The notes beneath the pieces were generated by a model. It did not search any database, was not told where the DNA came from, and saw only the letters and a list, made by a program, of their open reading frames with translations. Of a stretch of 64,000 nt of DNA, positions 10,207-23,026 are shown piece by piece. Numbering within the stretch: position 1 is the first letter of the stretch; each line of letters starts with the position of its first letter. Origin of the DNA: Symbiodinium natans (Eukaryota > Sar > Dinophyceae > Suessiales > Symbiodiniaceae); the NCBI GenBank assembly GCA_905221605.1, contig CAJNDS010000224.1:1735059-1799058 (forward strand), written 5' to 3'. The position numbers and the translations under genes were made by a program.

Positions 10207-10918
10207 TATGGGTTTCGGTTTTAGGGTTTAGGGTTTAGGGTTTAGGGTTTAGGGTTTAGGGTTTAGGATTTAGGGTTTAGGGTTTTTTGGGTACACCCTA
10301 ACCCTGAACCCTAGACGGCTTTGGGATATGGGCATTCCCCCAAAATCGTGGTACCCTCATACATGCCCCTCCCAGAAAATACTTCTGATTTGATAGGAAC
10401 CCCCAAGGGTACCGCCATTTTTTGGGGCACTACTGTGTTATAGGCTGCTTTGTTGGGATTCTTGAGCCTTGTCAACTAGGGTTTAGAGTTCAGGGTACAG
10501 GGTTTGGGCAGCATCCTGGGCCAGTTGAATTAAAGTTTCTTTCTCGGCTGAAGACGTTTCAATGTGGTGTGGAGGTACAGGGTTTAGGGTTTAGGGTTTG
10601 GGGTTCAGGGTTTGGGGTTTGGGGTTTAGGGTTTATCGAGTCCAGGACGGTTCAGTCAGGTATCGAGGCCCGGCATTTTGAAGTATCAGTGCTTGTCAGA
10701 CAGCCCGCGTAAGCCTTTGGCCCGACAAAAATGCGAATCCCCAACCCCCAAAACCTACCTCTAACATAGTAGTCGTAAATAGCATATATGTATATACATA
10801 AATGTATATATATATATATATAGATATATCTGTCATCTCTATTTGATGCGTTTCCTCCCTCCTAACTCTACAGCCTAAACCACCCTAAACCCTAAACTCT
10901 AAACCCCGCTGCCCCAAG

Positions 10919-10961
10919 GAAATCCGCAAGATGGTTTTCCTCGGCACGAGCACCGCGCTTG
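10919..10961 (+). CDS. Probable exon, unknown protein
   Basis: CCCCAAG acceptor and G|GTGAGG donor bound EIRKMVFLGTSTAL. Upstream are CCCTAAA repeats (10885-10905), downstream TTTAGGG repeats (11040-11055). Product unknown. Confidence 0.45.
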
Positions 10962-11613
10962 GTGAGGTCTTGGGTTCAGGGCTTTAGGCTTTAGGCTTTG
11001 GTGGTTTCTGGGCAGGTTCAGGGTTAAGGGTCTATAGGGTTTTAGGGTTTAGGGGTGTAGGACTTTCACTACATTCGTTTGCCATGCTCAAAAAAGTCGA
11101 CATGCGACAGCTGAGCTGCCGACGTCCTCTGTCAAAGGCTTGTTTGTGCCACTTTTGGGTTTTGTGGTTTACCTCCGTGCAGAGGAAGCGCAGCTTAACC
11201 ATTGGTAAAGTCCCAAACCTGAACTCTGAACCGTCAGTAGTGCTTGCATTGTTCTGGAGTGAAGGGTTTGGGGTTAGAGCACTTGGCTGCTAACTTGTAG
11301 CATTCAAATCTGCATTTTAGGGTTTGCGGTTTCATGCGACTTCTCAGTATGATTATACGTGCTGCTAGCCGCAGAGGTTACATCAGAACTCGCTTCGTCA
11401 GTGATGTTGGGATCTGCCAGGGAGCTTGAGAAGGTTTAGGGTTTAGGGTTTAGGGCTTCGGGTTTAGGGTTTAGGGTTTAGGGATTAGCACTACGTGCTG
11501 ACAGAGACCCGTTGGAGAACTGAGAACGGACAAAATCCCAGGAAAGCAAGTCGTATGAATTGCGTTGCCACGTTGCTGCTTCAGCTTGTACTGTTTCCGG
11601 CATCACTCAGGCT

Positions 11614-13018
11614 TGTTTGGAGGCTGACGCATGATGACAGCTTGGAGTCACATACAGCTTCACAGCCTGTGATGGGTTAGGGTTGCCTGATGACGAACTA
11701 CCTCCGAATCGGTTGATTTTTTCGCGTATCCTGCTTTCCGATTTAGCTTTGTCAGCGTGCTTGGGTTTTTGCTGGGCAGCATGTACTTTTGGGAGCTTTC
11801 CGTTGCAGGATGAGTCCGAGGAGGTCACACGGCGACCACCTTGTGACAGTGGGTAAGGCTGCATGGTGACGGATACCAGTTGGAGAACTGAGAACGGAGG
11901 ATTTCCCTCGTTGTTGCATTTTGTGTTTTCAAGCTGGTGAACTCATTCCTGCATGTTTGGAGGCTGACGCATGATGACAGCTTGGAGTCACATACAGCTT
12001 CACAGCCTGTGATGGGTCACGGTTGCTTGATGACGAACTACCAGTTGGAGAAACTGAGAGGCAGCCTGTTCTCCTTTGAACCATTTGATTTATTCGCGAC
12101 CTTGTTGTCCCGATTTAGCTTTGTCAGCGTGCTTGGGTTTTCGCTGGGCAGCATGTACTTTTGGGAGCTTTCCGTTGCAGGATGAGTCCGAGGAGGTCAC
12201 ACGGCCACCACCTTGTGACAGTGGGTAAGGCTGCATGGTGACGGATACCAGTTGGAGAACTGAGAACGGAGGATTTCCCTCGTTGTTGCATTTTGTGTTT
12301 TCAAGCTGGTGAACTCATTCCTGCGTGTTTGGAGGCTGACGCATGATGACAGCTTGGAGTCACATACAGCTTCACAGCCTGTGATGGGTCACGGTTGCTT
12401 GATGACGAACTACCAGTTGGAGAAACTGAGAGGCAGCCTGTTCTCCTTCAAATCAGTTGATTTATTTACTACCTTGTTTTCCCGGTTTAGCTTTGTCAGC
12501 GTGCTTGGGTTTTTGCTGGGCAGCATGTACTTTTGGGAGCTTTCCGTTGCAGGATGAGTCCGAGGAGGTCACACGGCCACCACCTTGTGACAGTGGGTAA
12601 GGCTGCATGGTGACGGATACCAGTTGGAGAACTGAGAACGGAGGATTTCCCTCGTTGTTGCATTTTGTGTTTTCCAGCTGGTGAACTCATTCCTGCGTGT
12701 TTGGAGGCTGACGCATGATGACAGCTTGGAGTCACATACAGCTTCACAGCCTGTGATGGGTCACGGTTGCTTGATGACGAACTACCAGTTGGAGAAACTG
12801 AGAGGCAGCCTGTTCTCCTTCAAATCAGTTGATTTATTCACTACCTTGTTTTCCCGGTTTAGCTTTGTCAGCGTGCTTGGGATTTTTTTGCTGGGCAGCA
12901 CGTTCTTTTGGGAGCTTTCCGTTGCAGGATGAGTCCGAGGAGGTCACACGGCCACCACCTTGTGACAGTGGGTAAGGCTGCATGGTGACGGATACCAGTT
13001 GGAGAACTGAGAACGGAG
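11614..13018. repeat. 372-bp tandem satellite, about four copies
   Basis: The anchor TGTTTGGAGGCTGACGCATG occurs at 11614, 11954, 12326 and 12698, giving periods of 340, 372 and 372. Copies 2 to 4 are nearly identical; copy 1 is shorter and more diverged. Each unit contains one open frame of about 82 codons starting at MNSFL, but these frames are not recognised, differ in frame-neutral and non-neutral ways, and are probably incidental. The array lies between probable exons of the + strand. Confidence 0.9.
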
Positions 13019-13387
13019 CGCTCGTACGGGCACGGTAGTTTGTTCTTCCATTGTGATATCGCCACATGTGTTCATGCGCATGAGAGCTCTGTGTGAAGAT
13101 CTATCCCACCAGTTTTTCAGGACCTCGATTGTTACTCACGAACCTCCATGTGGAGAAGCTACATTCCACCAGACCTCCGTGTGTTCGGGAGCCGTTTCAG
13201 AGTTTCGGGGAATCACCTCACGCATGCTAGGCTGACGTCGGCGATTGTTCAAAGCCATAAGTCTGAACCGGAACTAAACCCCAACCGCTAAACCCTGAAC
13301 CTCATAACCCCCTTCAACAAAAGCAATTGTTAGAAACCCACGGCTCCGTCTGCCAATATGTGAGCAGGCTCGACTATAAATGGGCAT

Positions 13388-13490
13388 GCTTGTACCTCGT
13401 GCGCGGAAGCTGCGCAAGTACATGCTGGGTCAGATGTCGCGGAAGGCTAGGCGGCGTAGTGACCACAGTCGGCTTTCTCATTCAGTTGGA
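13388..13490 (+). CDS. Probable exon, basic protein segment
   Basis: A frame with G/C third positions reads GMLVPRARKLRKYMLGQMSR and continues KARRRSDHSRLSHS. It is very basic and lies 270 bp upstream of the first aminopeptidase exon, so it could belong to that gene's N-terminus or to the preceding gene. Edges are not resolved. Confidence 0.4.
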
Positions 13491-13762
13491 AATTTAGGGT
13501 TTCGGGGGTTGGGTCTTGGGCGGGGATGATGAGGGTTTGTTGTCCTACAGGTTTGCAAGGCCCTAAGCCCGAAACCCAGGATTACGTTTTTAGCTATCTT
13601 TCCTCAGGGTATGACGACATCTAAGCCTTCGAAAAGGAGATCCACTTTATTCTCTGGTTCGATTTCCCTTTTCCACGTAATATGGTGTATAGGTTACTCT
13701 TGATTTTCTACCCTAAACCCTAAATCTAAGTCCTGATTCCTAAACCCCAAACCCCCTAAGCC

Positions 13763-13858
13763 ATGAACCTTCCGGCAAGGTACTACTTAGGTCTGGACAA
13801 CACACCCGAAGAGCGGCTGATCCTCGAGGTGAAGACCCCCGAGCAGATTGAGGCGGTT
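13763..13858 (+). CDS. MAP1: Aminopeptidase exon a
   Basis: Reads from ATG through [20 protein letters not shown] to EAV. The acceptor could instead be TTAG at 13789-13790, making the exon shorter. A GA donor at 13859 gives phase 0. Confidence 0.7.
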
Positions 13859-16800
13859 GAGGGGATGCAGCCCGAAACCCTAAACCCTAAACCCTAAACC
13901 CTAAACCCTAAACCCTGAACCCTGAACCCTAAACAGGGTCGACCTTACGAAAGCTCGAACAGCTTGAAATTGCCCAAGTGCGTGAAGCCGCGAGGCCTCA
14001 CCACCTAAGCCACGGCCGAAACCTACATCAATGCTACTTTCAGGTCCGTACAGCCCTGTGACTGCTTAGCAAGTCTTATATCAAAAGTAGCCACCCTGAC
14101 CCCTGAACCCTAAACCCTAAACCCTAAACCCTAAACCCTAAACCCTAAACCCTAAACCCTAACCTTCAATTTTTGGAGCATAGTACTAAGAGCGTTCTCC
14201 CGAAGAACCTTCGTGCCATGCGAGCGAGGGATGGTTCGTAAGAGTAGGGTTCCGGGCACCAGACTTGGTTTAGGGTTTAGGGTTTAAGGGGCTTATAGGG
14301 TTTTCAGGGTTTAGGGTTTTGGGTTAGAGGTGCTTATAGGGTTTAGACCCCAAACAACCTTAAAACAAGAGTGCTTGCAGCCTTAAGGTTAGGCTAAAAC
14401 CGAAAGAACCTAAACCCTCAACCCGAAACCCTAATTCGGATCTCACAACACCATCCCCTGCAGGGCATGAGGGAAGCCTGCAAATTGGCTGGGCCCTTGG
14501 CTGGGTTCGGACGCAACCCTACACCTCTAAACCTAAAGCCGTTTTCCGTGGACTTCTCGAAACTTAAGTCTTGAACCCCCAAACCCGAATCTTCGCAAAG
14601 CCTGAATCCTCCCCTAAACCCTAGAGCCCTAGACCCCTTAAAACTTGAGTCCTGAACCCCAAAACCCTATACCCCTTTAACATTTGAATCCTGAACCCAA
14701 GACCTTGAAAAACCCGTCAGAAAGCTCAAAGCCGAAACCGCGAACCCCTCATAAAGCTTACTACCTGAATCCCAACCCCCGTTATAAAGCTTCAAGACCT
14801 GAACCTCAACCTCTTTTAAAGCTTAGTACCTAAACCCGAACCTCTTATAAAGCTCAAAACGAAAATGTTGCTTTGTTGTGTTGTGCGGGGTTTGGGGGGG
14901 TGGGGGGAACAGATTCGTGGTTCGGGTTCGGAGAGGGGGCCCTTGGCGAGGGTTGAGGGGATGGTTTCGGCTTTAGGGGTCTAGGTTTGCAGGGTTCAGC
15001 AGTTTGTGGTGTCCTAGTTTAGGGTTTCGGGTTTCGTGCTCTCTGGATTTTTGTTTGGCCGGGGGGCAGGGGGGGGAGGGAGCCGCATCGCGCCCAACTC
15101 CTAAGCTTCTCGGCCCTGAGCCTTAGCAGCTTTGTTGGGGGTTTAGGGTTTGGGGTTTGGGGTTTGGGGTTTAGGGTTTTGCTCTAAGGGTCTTCCATCC
15201 TAAGCCCGAAATCCCGAAGCCCAGGCCCGGGCTACCCTCGAAGAGTGCGGCAAAGCAGTCGCGGCAGGCGCTGGGGCAAGGGCAGGGTGGCGGGGTTTAG
15301 GGTTTGGGGTTTGGGGTTTGGGGTTTAGGGTTTAGGGAGGTGCGAGCGGTTTGGGGTTTAGGGTGTTGGGTTTCAGGCTTCGGGTAGGGTTTAGTGTATG
15401 GCTTTACGGCTTGGTGTGTCGCGGGTTTTCTGAGTTTTGGTGAATGTTGGCGCAGACCTGCACAATAAACCCTTTTCTCTAAACACAACCACTCTCACCT
15501 TTTCCCCCTTTCCCAAGGGAGCTGCAAAAGTCAGGGTGCAGGGCTCTCTTCAACTCCAAGGGTAGGTTCATGGGCCCTTAGGGTTTAGGGTTTAGGGTTT
15601 AGGGTTTTAGGGTCTAATATTGTCCTTGACCTTGTTTACAGGGTTCTGGAGTATGGGCCCTTGGTATTAAATTTTTTAAGGGGCATGTAAGGAGTCCCCT
15701 TCTTCACGGCCCATATGAGGGACCATGTACTACCCTAAGATCAGCAACTGTGACCATCTCACTCCTCCCGACCGTGCCTGGCTACACAATTGACTTCATG
15801 TTCCGAAGCCCTAAGCCCTAGACCCGAAACCCTAAACCCCAAACCCCTAAACCCCTAGTTTAGGGTTTACAGGGCTGCACAAGGGCCGCACCTGAGGTGT
15901 CACCACCGATGAGTTGGACCGGGTTGCGCACGAGTTCATTGTGGAGAACGGTGGGGGCCCCCTGTGGCCCATAACATCAAGGGACCCTTATCAGGGACCT
16001 TAGGGTTCTTTTTTGGGGGTTCTCGGGGAATAAGGTGAAGGGTCCCTTCTAGGGAACCCTCCTTATACCCTTAACAACATCACTGGAGTGGTCCGGGGCT
16101 TAGGCCTTTAATTTGGGTTCGGGGCTGAAAGTACGGAGAAAGTATACGACCTTCAGAATAGTATAGAAATACCAATCTGGTTATGGGCATGAGCCAACAA
16201 GCAAATGGCAAGCAGCTGGAATGATTGGTCTTGCATCCCTTTGAGAGCATGTGGGGTCGAAGGTTTTTATTGCAACTTACAAGAAGGTCTCAAGGCCTTG
16301 GGTTTGTGGTAGGAGCTTTGAGAACACATGAGAAACTAGCCTAAGGTCTTACGACTCGCGAACAAGTCTCGAGGTTTAGTGTTTGGGGGTTAGGTTCTTG
16401 AGTTCGGGTTTGTACGGATCTCGGCTAGATCAAGCCAAGTCTAGGTATTTGGCCTTTCACCACGCGACGAAAGGGATCGCGGATGGACCGCTGCGCCCTT
16501 CACCCTAAACCCAGCCGAAAGCCTCTGAAGGCCTCCCTGGAACCTCACATTTACCTAGACAACCCCGCAAAACCCCAGAGAAACCCGAAGCACACGTCCT
16601 GGAATCCCTGGAGACCCAATGTCAACCCTACTGCACAGGATCAAGCCCCATCACACTCCATTAACCTATGAAACTTCCTATTTAAACCCGGCACATTCAT
16701 TGAACCCTTTTCAGCTCTGACCCCGAGCCCATGTGAACCCTACGAAACGAGCCCTATCAATCATATCAAGCCCTAAACCCTGTTAATTTGAACCCTAGTA

Positions 16801-19800
16801 AGCCCCAAAAAAACCGAGCAAACCCTGAACCTAACTAACCCCCGATGAACCTCTAAACCCTAAACCCTAACCCCGAATCCTAAACCCTAAACCCCAAACC
16901 CCAAACCCCAATCCCCCAACCCCAACCCCCAAGCCCTTAACCCAAACCCTCGCGAGGCGCTTATCCGAGTCCCTTGGGGCCCCGGCCTCTGGTGTGGGTG
17001 GATGGGTCGGACTTGATCTCATGCCCAGAAACCTTAACCCTATACGGGGCATAACTTCGAACCTTTTATTTCCCTTTATCCCATAAGGATTAATTATAAA
17101 GCCGTAACAACTAATCTTTCTAAGGGGCCCTCAAACCTACCCCAGTATACCCCTGCATTCTACACCCCGGTTTTTTTGTATGCCCTGTATACCCTCTGCA
17201 CCCTATATACGCTATGTACCCTCTATACCCTGTATGCCCTATATATGCCCTGTATACCCTCTACCCTATACACCCACTGTGCACTAGATACACTGACTTC
17301 CTTGCCGGGCTGAGGGCTTAGGGTTGTAGTGATGGCTTAGGGGTTAAATTAGGGGTCCAGGGGTATGGGGTTTAACCTGGAGGTGCTCAAGGGAGTCAAT
17401 GTTAGGCTTAGGATTTTCAGTATCGGGCTGGATTGTAAAGGTCCTCAAGCGGCGGAGACCGGAAGGAAGAGGGTGCGCCGAACATGCGCACACCTGGAGG
17501 TAGATCGGGCCAGGGCTGAGTTAGGGTTTAGGGTTCAAGGCCAAGGTTTGGGGATTTCGGAGCTGGGAATAGGGGGGCTGGGTGTTCCTAAACCCTATAA
17601 AACACCCAAAACCGCTTAGGGGGCGCCCCTGAGGTACCTCGGCTTCCCCAAAGCCATCTGCACCAGTGCCTCTCGGTTGCACGCACTGCTCCTTTGCAAT
17701 GAAAAGTGGCAGCCCGAGTTCTATAGGTGGCTTTCTATGACACCCAAAAGTCAAGCCTGAAACCTAACTAGAGCAACCCATACATACCCAGTACTTTAGG
17801 TGCATCTCCAACTCACTTCTGAATCGCACCCATGGCCTGCACCCCTGCTCCTAGGTTTAGGGCTTAGGGTTTAGGATTTAGGGTTTAGGGTTTAGGGGTT
17901 AGGGGTTAGAGTTTTCTTCTCCCCTGAACCCCTAAAAGCTGGAAGCATTGACCTTACCAGAGAGGTTACTGTGGGCGTAGGTACATTCTAGTTCAGCATG
18001 CTATACATGGGTGGTTGTCAAAGTTATGGTCCATTTTGGGATCCCTATTAGAATACGGCACCAAATATCCCAAAAAGGCATCATACCTAGGGTAGTTTTA
18101 ACCCACTTACAAGGTGTGGTTTTTACCCACTTATAAGCCCCTTAAGTACCCCAACAGGGTTCTATTTGTGCTAAACCCTAGGGTTTGACTCTAAACTCCA
18201 AACCCACTTATAAGTATGACCCTCCAAGTAGTCTGCCCCTCTTCCAAGCCCTCACCAGTCATGAGCACAAACACCCCCTTAGTTAGGGAATGTCCTGAAA
18301 CCAGGTTTAAGTTTTAGGGTTTTGCAGTTTAGGGTTTCAAACCCTAGGGTTTCGGGCGCTTGGTCTCGAAGCGGTGTCCCAGGAACGACTTCTGGAATGT
18401 TCCCTCATTCAGGGATATTGGAGGCTCTGGCCCTTAGGGGGCCCAAGGCCCCAACTAAGGTGGTCTTTGGGCGCCAAATGGTTCAGGGTTTAGGGTTTAG
18501 GGTTTTGCCAAAACAGATCAGCAGCCGTAAATCACGGGGGGGGGGGGGGGGGGGGGCCAGGTCAACGAGATTGTTGGCCACGGAATTCCGGACCGGCGTG
18601 AACGGGGGAGTTGGGAACCAAGTGGTTAGCCGATTTTAGGGTTTAGGGGTGTCTAAGTTTGGGTTTATGGGGCTACAATCCCTAACCCTTGGGCTCAAAA
18701 TAGCCCAAAAACCTTGTATGATAAGGCCTTCGGGCCCCAAAATCCCTACAAGTAAGAGTCCTCAGAGCCTTAAAGCAAGACTAAACCCCGCCCTTGCTGT
18801 CTCAACTTACTGTTGGTTAGCAGGGAAAGGAGGGGAATTATATAGGGCCCTATATATAACGTTTACGAGATTATATAGGGTACCCCATTCCTCCATTCCC
18901 TACTAAACAACAGTAAGTCAAGCAGAAGTTCCTCGTTTTCCTACTTGGCCCTGCCTGAGACAACCTGTCACGCCCTTAAACAAAAACGGCTGTGTACGTG
19001 AATTGCTTTGCTTGGTCTTCTTTCGAAACCCTAAATCCTAAACCCGAAACCCTAAACCCTAAAACCTGCAAACCCTAAACCCAAAGCCCTGAACCCTAAG
19101 CCCTGTCCGCAGGACAGCAGGCCTCTGGCGGACGGGGACTTCCTAAATGTGGACGTCACCGCAGCAGCCCCGGGAATCTCAAGCTCTTTAGGGTTTAGGG
19201 TTTAGGGGTGTAGGGTGTAGGATGTAGTGTCTAGCTAAGCCTGAAACACCAAACCCTAAATCCTAAACCCTGACCCCACACTTGCAGGGTTTGGGTTTGA
19301 TTGGGCTTAGTGGTTACAGCATTCAGGGCCAGAAGGATTGATGGCCTCGTGTTGTTTTCGATTCTTGGGCCGAATCGTCTTGCAATATAGGTTTTTTGGG
19401 ACTGGGGGGGTTTAGGACTTAGGTGTTTTGGGGTTCTGGGTTTGTGGGTTTGGCCTGATGAGGCTGAGTGCGAAGGGCCTACATACGGTAACCTGCATGA
19501 CCTGCATAGCCTTGAGCAGGGACTTTTTCCAGCATTCACGGTAGTGGGGTGTGCAGGATACTCTTTTGGTTTTGAGGCTCATGGCATGTGACCTTATGAG
19601 GTTTGTAGCATGACGTTTTACTGTTCAGCCCCTCATGCCTGCACGCTAAACCACTCCGAAATTCAAGCACGAAGCCGACAATTTCGGGAAGAGGGGGCCG
19701 AAGGGGGGGAGGGTAGGGTTTGGGTTTTTGGGGTTCGGGGCTTGGGGGTCTCGAATCTGGAGAGGGCGTTGAAGGGTTTGAGCTCGGAGAGCCCCTGCTT

Positions 19801-20615
19801 AGGGCTGTATGGATGTAGGGTTTACCCTAAACCCTAAACCCTAAACCTAGGGCCTGTTCAGGGCTGACCCTGAACCACTAAAAACCCCTACCGGTAGACC
19901 TTCGCAGCCATGTAAAGGTCTACCTGAATGGCTATCACGGAGATTCCAGGCCGGCACCTGATCGCAGTCCTTGCCCTAGAAACCCTGTCCCAGAGGGTCC
20001 AGAGTACCCGATATCTGGGGTTTTAGGGTTTGGGGTTTAGGGTTTAGGGCTGAGGCCCTTAAAACCATAACTCGAGGGTATCTGGACCCTCTGGGTGTGA
20101 GACAGTTTGAGCCCTATGACCTCAACCCCAACGCAGCCCTGGCACCCTGAAGCCCCCCAACCCTGAAGCCCCGAAGAGTGACCAACAGTCCTACAGACCG
20201 GAACCAACCCCCCAGACCCCAAAAGCGCTAGAACCCTAAACCCCTGTAAGCTCGATAAGCGCAATTCCTTCGACCCACAGCCCTGCCACAAGTGTCTCGT
20301 GGTCAACTGCTGCAGACGCTCGGCGCATGGGAACCCTAGAACCCTAACCCCCTCCTGAAGCCTCCTAAACCCTAAGCCTAAACCCCCAAAAGCCCTGAAA
20401 TCCGAAAAGCGCGATACCCTAAAGACCCTAAAGGCCCTAAAATCCCCAACGCCCTTAAGACCTAAAGACCCTAAAGGCCCGCAAAAAACCCAACGCCCTT
20501 AAGACCCTGCGCAGTTGTATGTTCTTCGCCGGGCGGCCCTCCAAGCGGGCTGTGGCCATTACCAGGGCGGCGCACAAGGTACGCCTGGGAGTGTTGGGAT
20601 GAGCAGAACTGTATG

Positions 20616-20655
<40 letters not shown>

Positions 20656-22462
20656 ATGGCTACCGCCAGTGCCGCCGACCCCCTCCAAGGGGGGCCAAGG
20701 CACTGTGGGCTCCGGCCGCGGATTAGGTATATATATATATATATATATATAGATAGATAGATATATGCGCAGGGCTTGGTCAGGTTGTAGAGTTCAGGGG
20801 GGCGAAACATGGAGCCCTGATGCGCAGGGAGTTGGGGCTAAACCCCAAATCTAAAACCGCAAACCGCAAACCCGAAACCCGCAACCCTGAAACCCCAAAC
20901 CCCCAAACCCTAAACCCCCGTAACCAGGAGACTTGAACCTGAGGCCTCGACGTACACCCCAAACTCGAAACCACAAACCCGAACCCCTAAACCGCCGTGG
21001 CGGCGGAGAAGCGCCGGGCCGCCCAGTCAGGGTTTGGGATGCCGAGGAGGAGGGTTTGCAGATTTTCGGGGATAATGGAGGGTTGAGGCAGTCGAGACCT
21101 TGCAAGGCCTAGAGTTCAGGGTTTAGGGTTCTGGCAAGCAATCCAAGCTCGTGGACATTCGCCACTTCCCAAGGGGGGCGGGGTGGGAGTGGGGGGTGGG
21201 GTGGGTGGGTGCGGGTGGAGTGAAGGAATGTCGGGGGTGGGGGTGGGGTGGGGGGGGGGGTGACTGTGGAGGGGGGAGTGAGGGTTGGTGTTGGATTAGG
21301 GAGTGAGGGGCGGAGGGGAGCCGTGGGGCCAGAACCCATGGATCCATGAGGGGCATGGGCGGCGGGGCAGGGTGCGTGAGGGGTAAGGGGCAGGGAGCTG
21401 GGTCCATGAGGGGTAGGTCAAGGGGATGGAGAGTGGAGCTTTGGATGGGGTGGAGTAGGTGGTGGGGGTGGAGCAGCTCAAGGGATGAAGAATAGGACCA
21501 GGAGCCATGGTTCCATGAAAAGCATGGCGGGGTGCGGGGGCTTGGGCAAGGGGAATGTATGCGGAGCGGGAAGGGCGGATGGGCGGGGAGCGGGTGCGTG
21601 GGTGGTGGGGGTAGGGGCGGAGGGGAGCCGTGCGGGGCAGGGTGCGTGAGGGGAAGGGGTAGGGAGCTGGGTCCATGAGGGGTAGGTCAAGGGGATGGAG
21701 AGTGGAGCTTTGGATGGGGTGGAGTAGGTGGTGGGGGTGGAGCAGCTCAAGGGATGAAGAATAGGACCAGGAGCCATGGGTCCATGAAAAGCATGGCGGG
21801 GTGCGTGGGGGGCTTGCGCAAGGGGAATGTATGCGGAGCGGGAAGGGCGGATGGGCGGGGAGCGGGTGCGTGGGTGGTGGGGGTAGGGGCGGAGGGGAGC
21901 CGTGGGGCCAGAACCCATGGATCCATGAGGGGCATGGGCGGCGGGGCAGGGTGCGTGAGGGGTAAGGGGTAGGGAGCTGGGTCCATGAGGGGTAGGTCAA
22001 GGGGATGGAGAGTGGAGCTTTGGATGGGGTGGAGTAGGTGGTGGGGGTGGAGCAGCTCAAGGGATGAAGAATAGGACCAGGAGCCATGGGTCCATGAAAA
22101 GCATGGCGGGGTGCGTGGGGGGCTTGGGCAAGGGGAATGTATGCGGAGCGGGAAGGGCGGATGGGCGGGGAGCGGGTGCGTGGGTGGTGGGGGTAGGGGC
22201 GGAGGGGAGCCGTGGGGCCAGAACCCATGGATCCATGAGGGGCATGGGCGGCGGGGCAGGGTGCGTGAGGGGTAAGGGGTAGGGAGCTGGGTCCATGAGG
22301 GGTAGGTCAAGGGGATGGAGAGTGGGAGCATGGGCCAGAGCTTTGGATGGGGTGGAGTAGGTGGTAGGGGCAATGGGTCTTCACTGACGCCGCCCCCGGC
22401 TGGGGTCGGCGGATACAACATACATGTACATAGCTCTATAAAAATATTATATATGTATATGC

Positions 22463-22495
<33 letters not shown>

Positions 22496-22536
22496 TATGT
22501 ATATATACATATACATATACATATATATATATATGT

Positions 22537-22568
<32 letters not shown>

Positions 22569-22994
22569 CTACATGCACATGCACATCGGCTTAGGGCTTA
22601 GGGTTCAGGGTTGGGTTCTGGGGCTTACACATACTTGTGTGTTCTTTGCAGAGACATCCACTTAGGGCTTGGGGTGTAGCGTTCGGGCTTGGGGCTTGGG
22701 GTTTAGGGTTACATATTTCCACATGTTGTGATGTCGCTGTCTGTAAGCTTGTATTCATGTATGTATGCTTTGAGTCTGTCTTGGGAGTGGGGTAGTAATA
22801 CGGGGCTTGAACATTGCTGAAAAAATGCTGTTGGTCTTGGGTCTGGAATTTCGGTTTAGGGCTTAGACCTAACCCTAAACTCTAAACCCTAAACCAAACC
22901 CTGTCGAGTGCTGCTGGTTGAGGGCCCTGGGTCCAACAGCCAGATGGCCATGATGATGGGCTTAGGAGTTTCCCCGAACCCTAGACCCTTGGGT

Positions 22995-23026
<32 letters not shown>

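Noticed and set aside
11937-12932. Three 82-83 codon frames starting MNSFL
   Set aside because: They repeat once per 372-bp satellite unit and show no family, splice or codon support; treated as part of the satellite.
13935-14010. Possible aminopeptidase exon reading [18 protein letters not shown]
   Set aside because: It is open and coding-like, but exons a and b join in frame without it and the family has no such insert; it may be an unused or unrelated fragment.
20297-20335. Possible aminopeptidase exon reading KCLVVNC
   Set aside because: Exon h joins exon i in phase and in family order without it.
21296-22228. 310-codon minus-strand open frame, Pro/His/Ser-rich
   Set aside because: It is the translation of the 310-bp satellite; the register changes at a deletion in one unit and there is no domain or codon bias.
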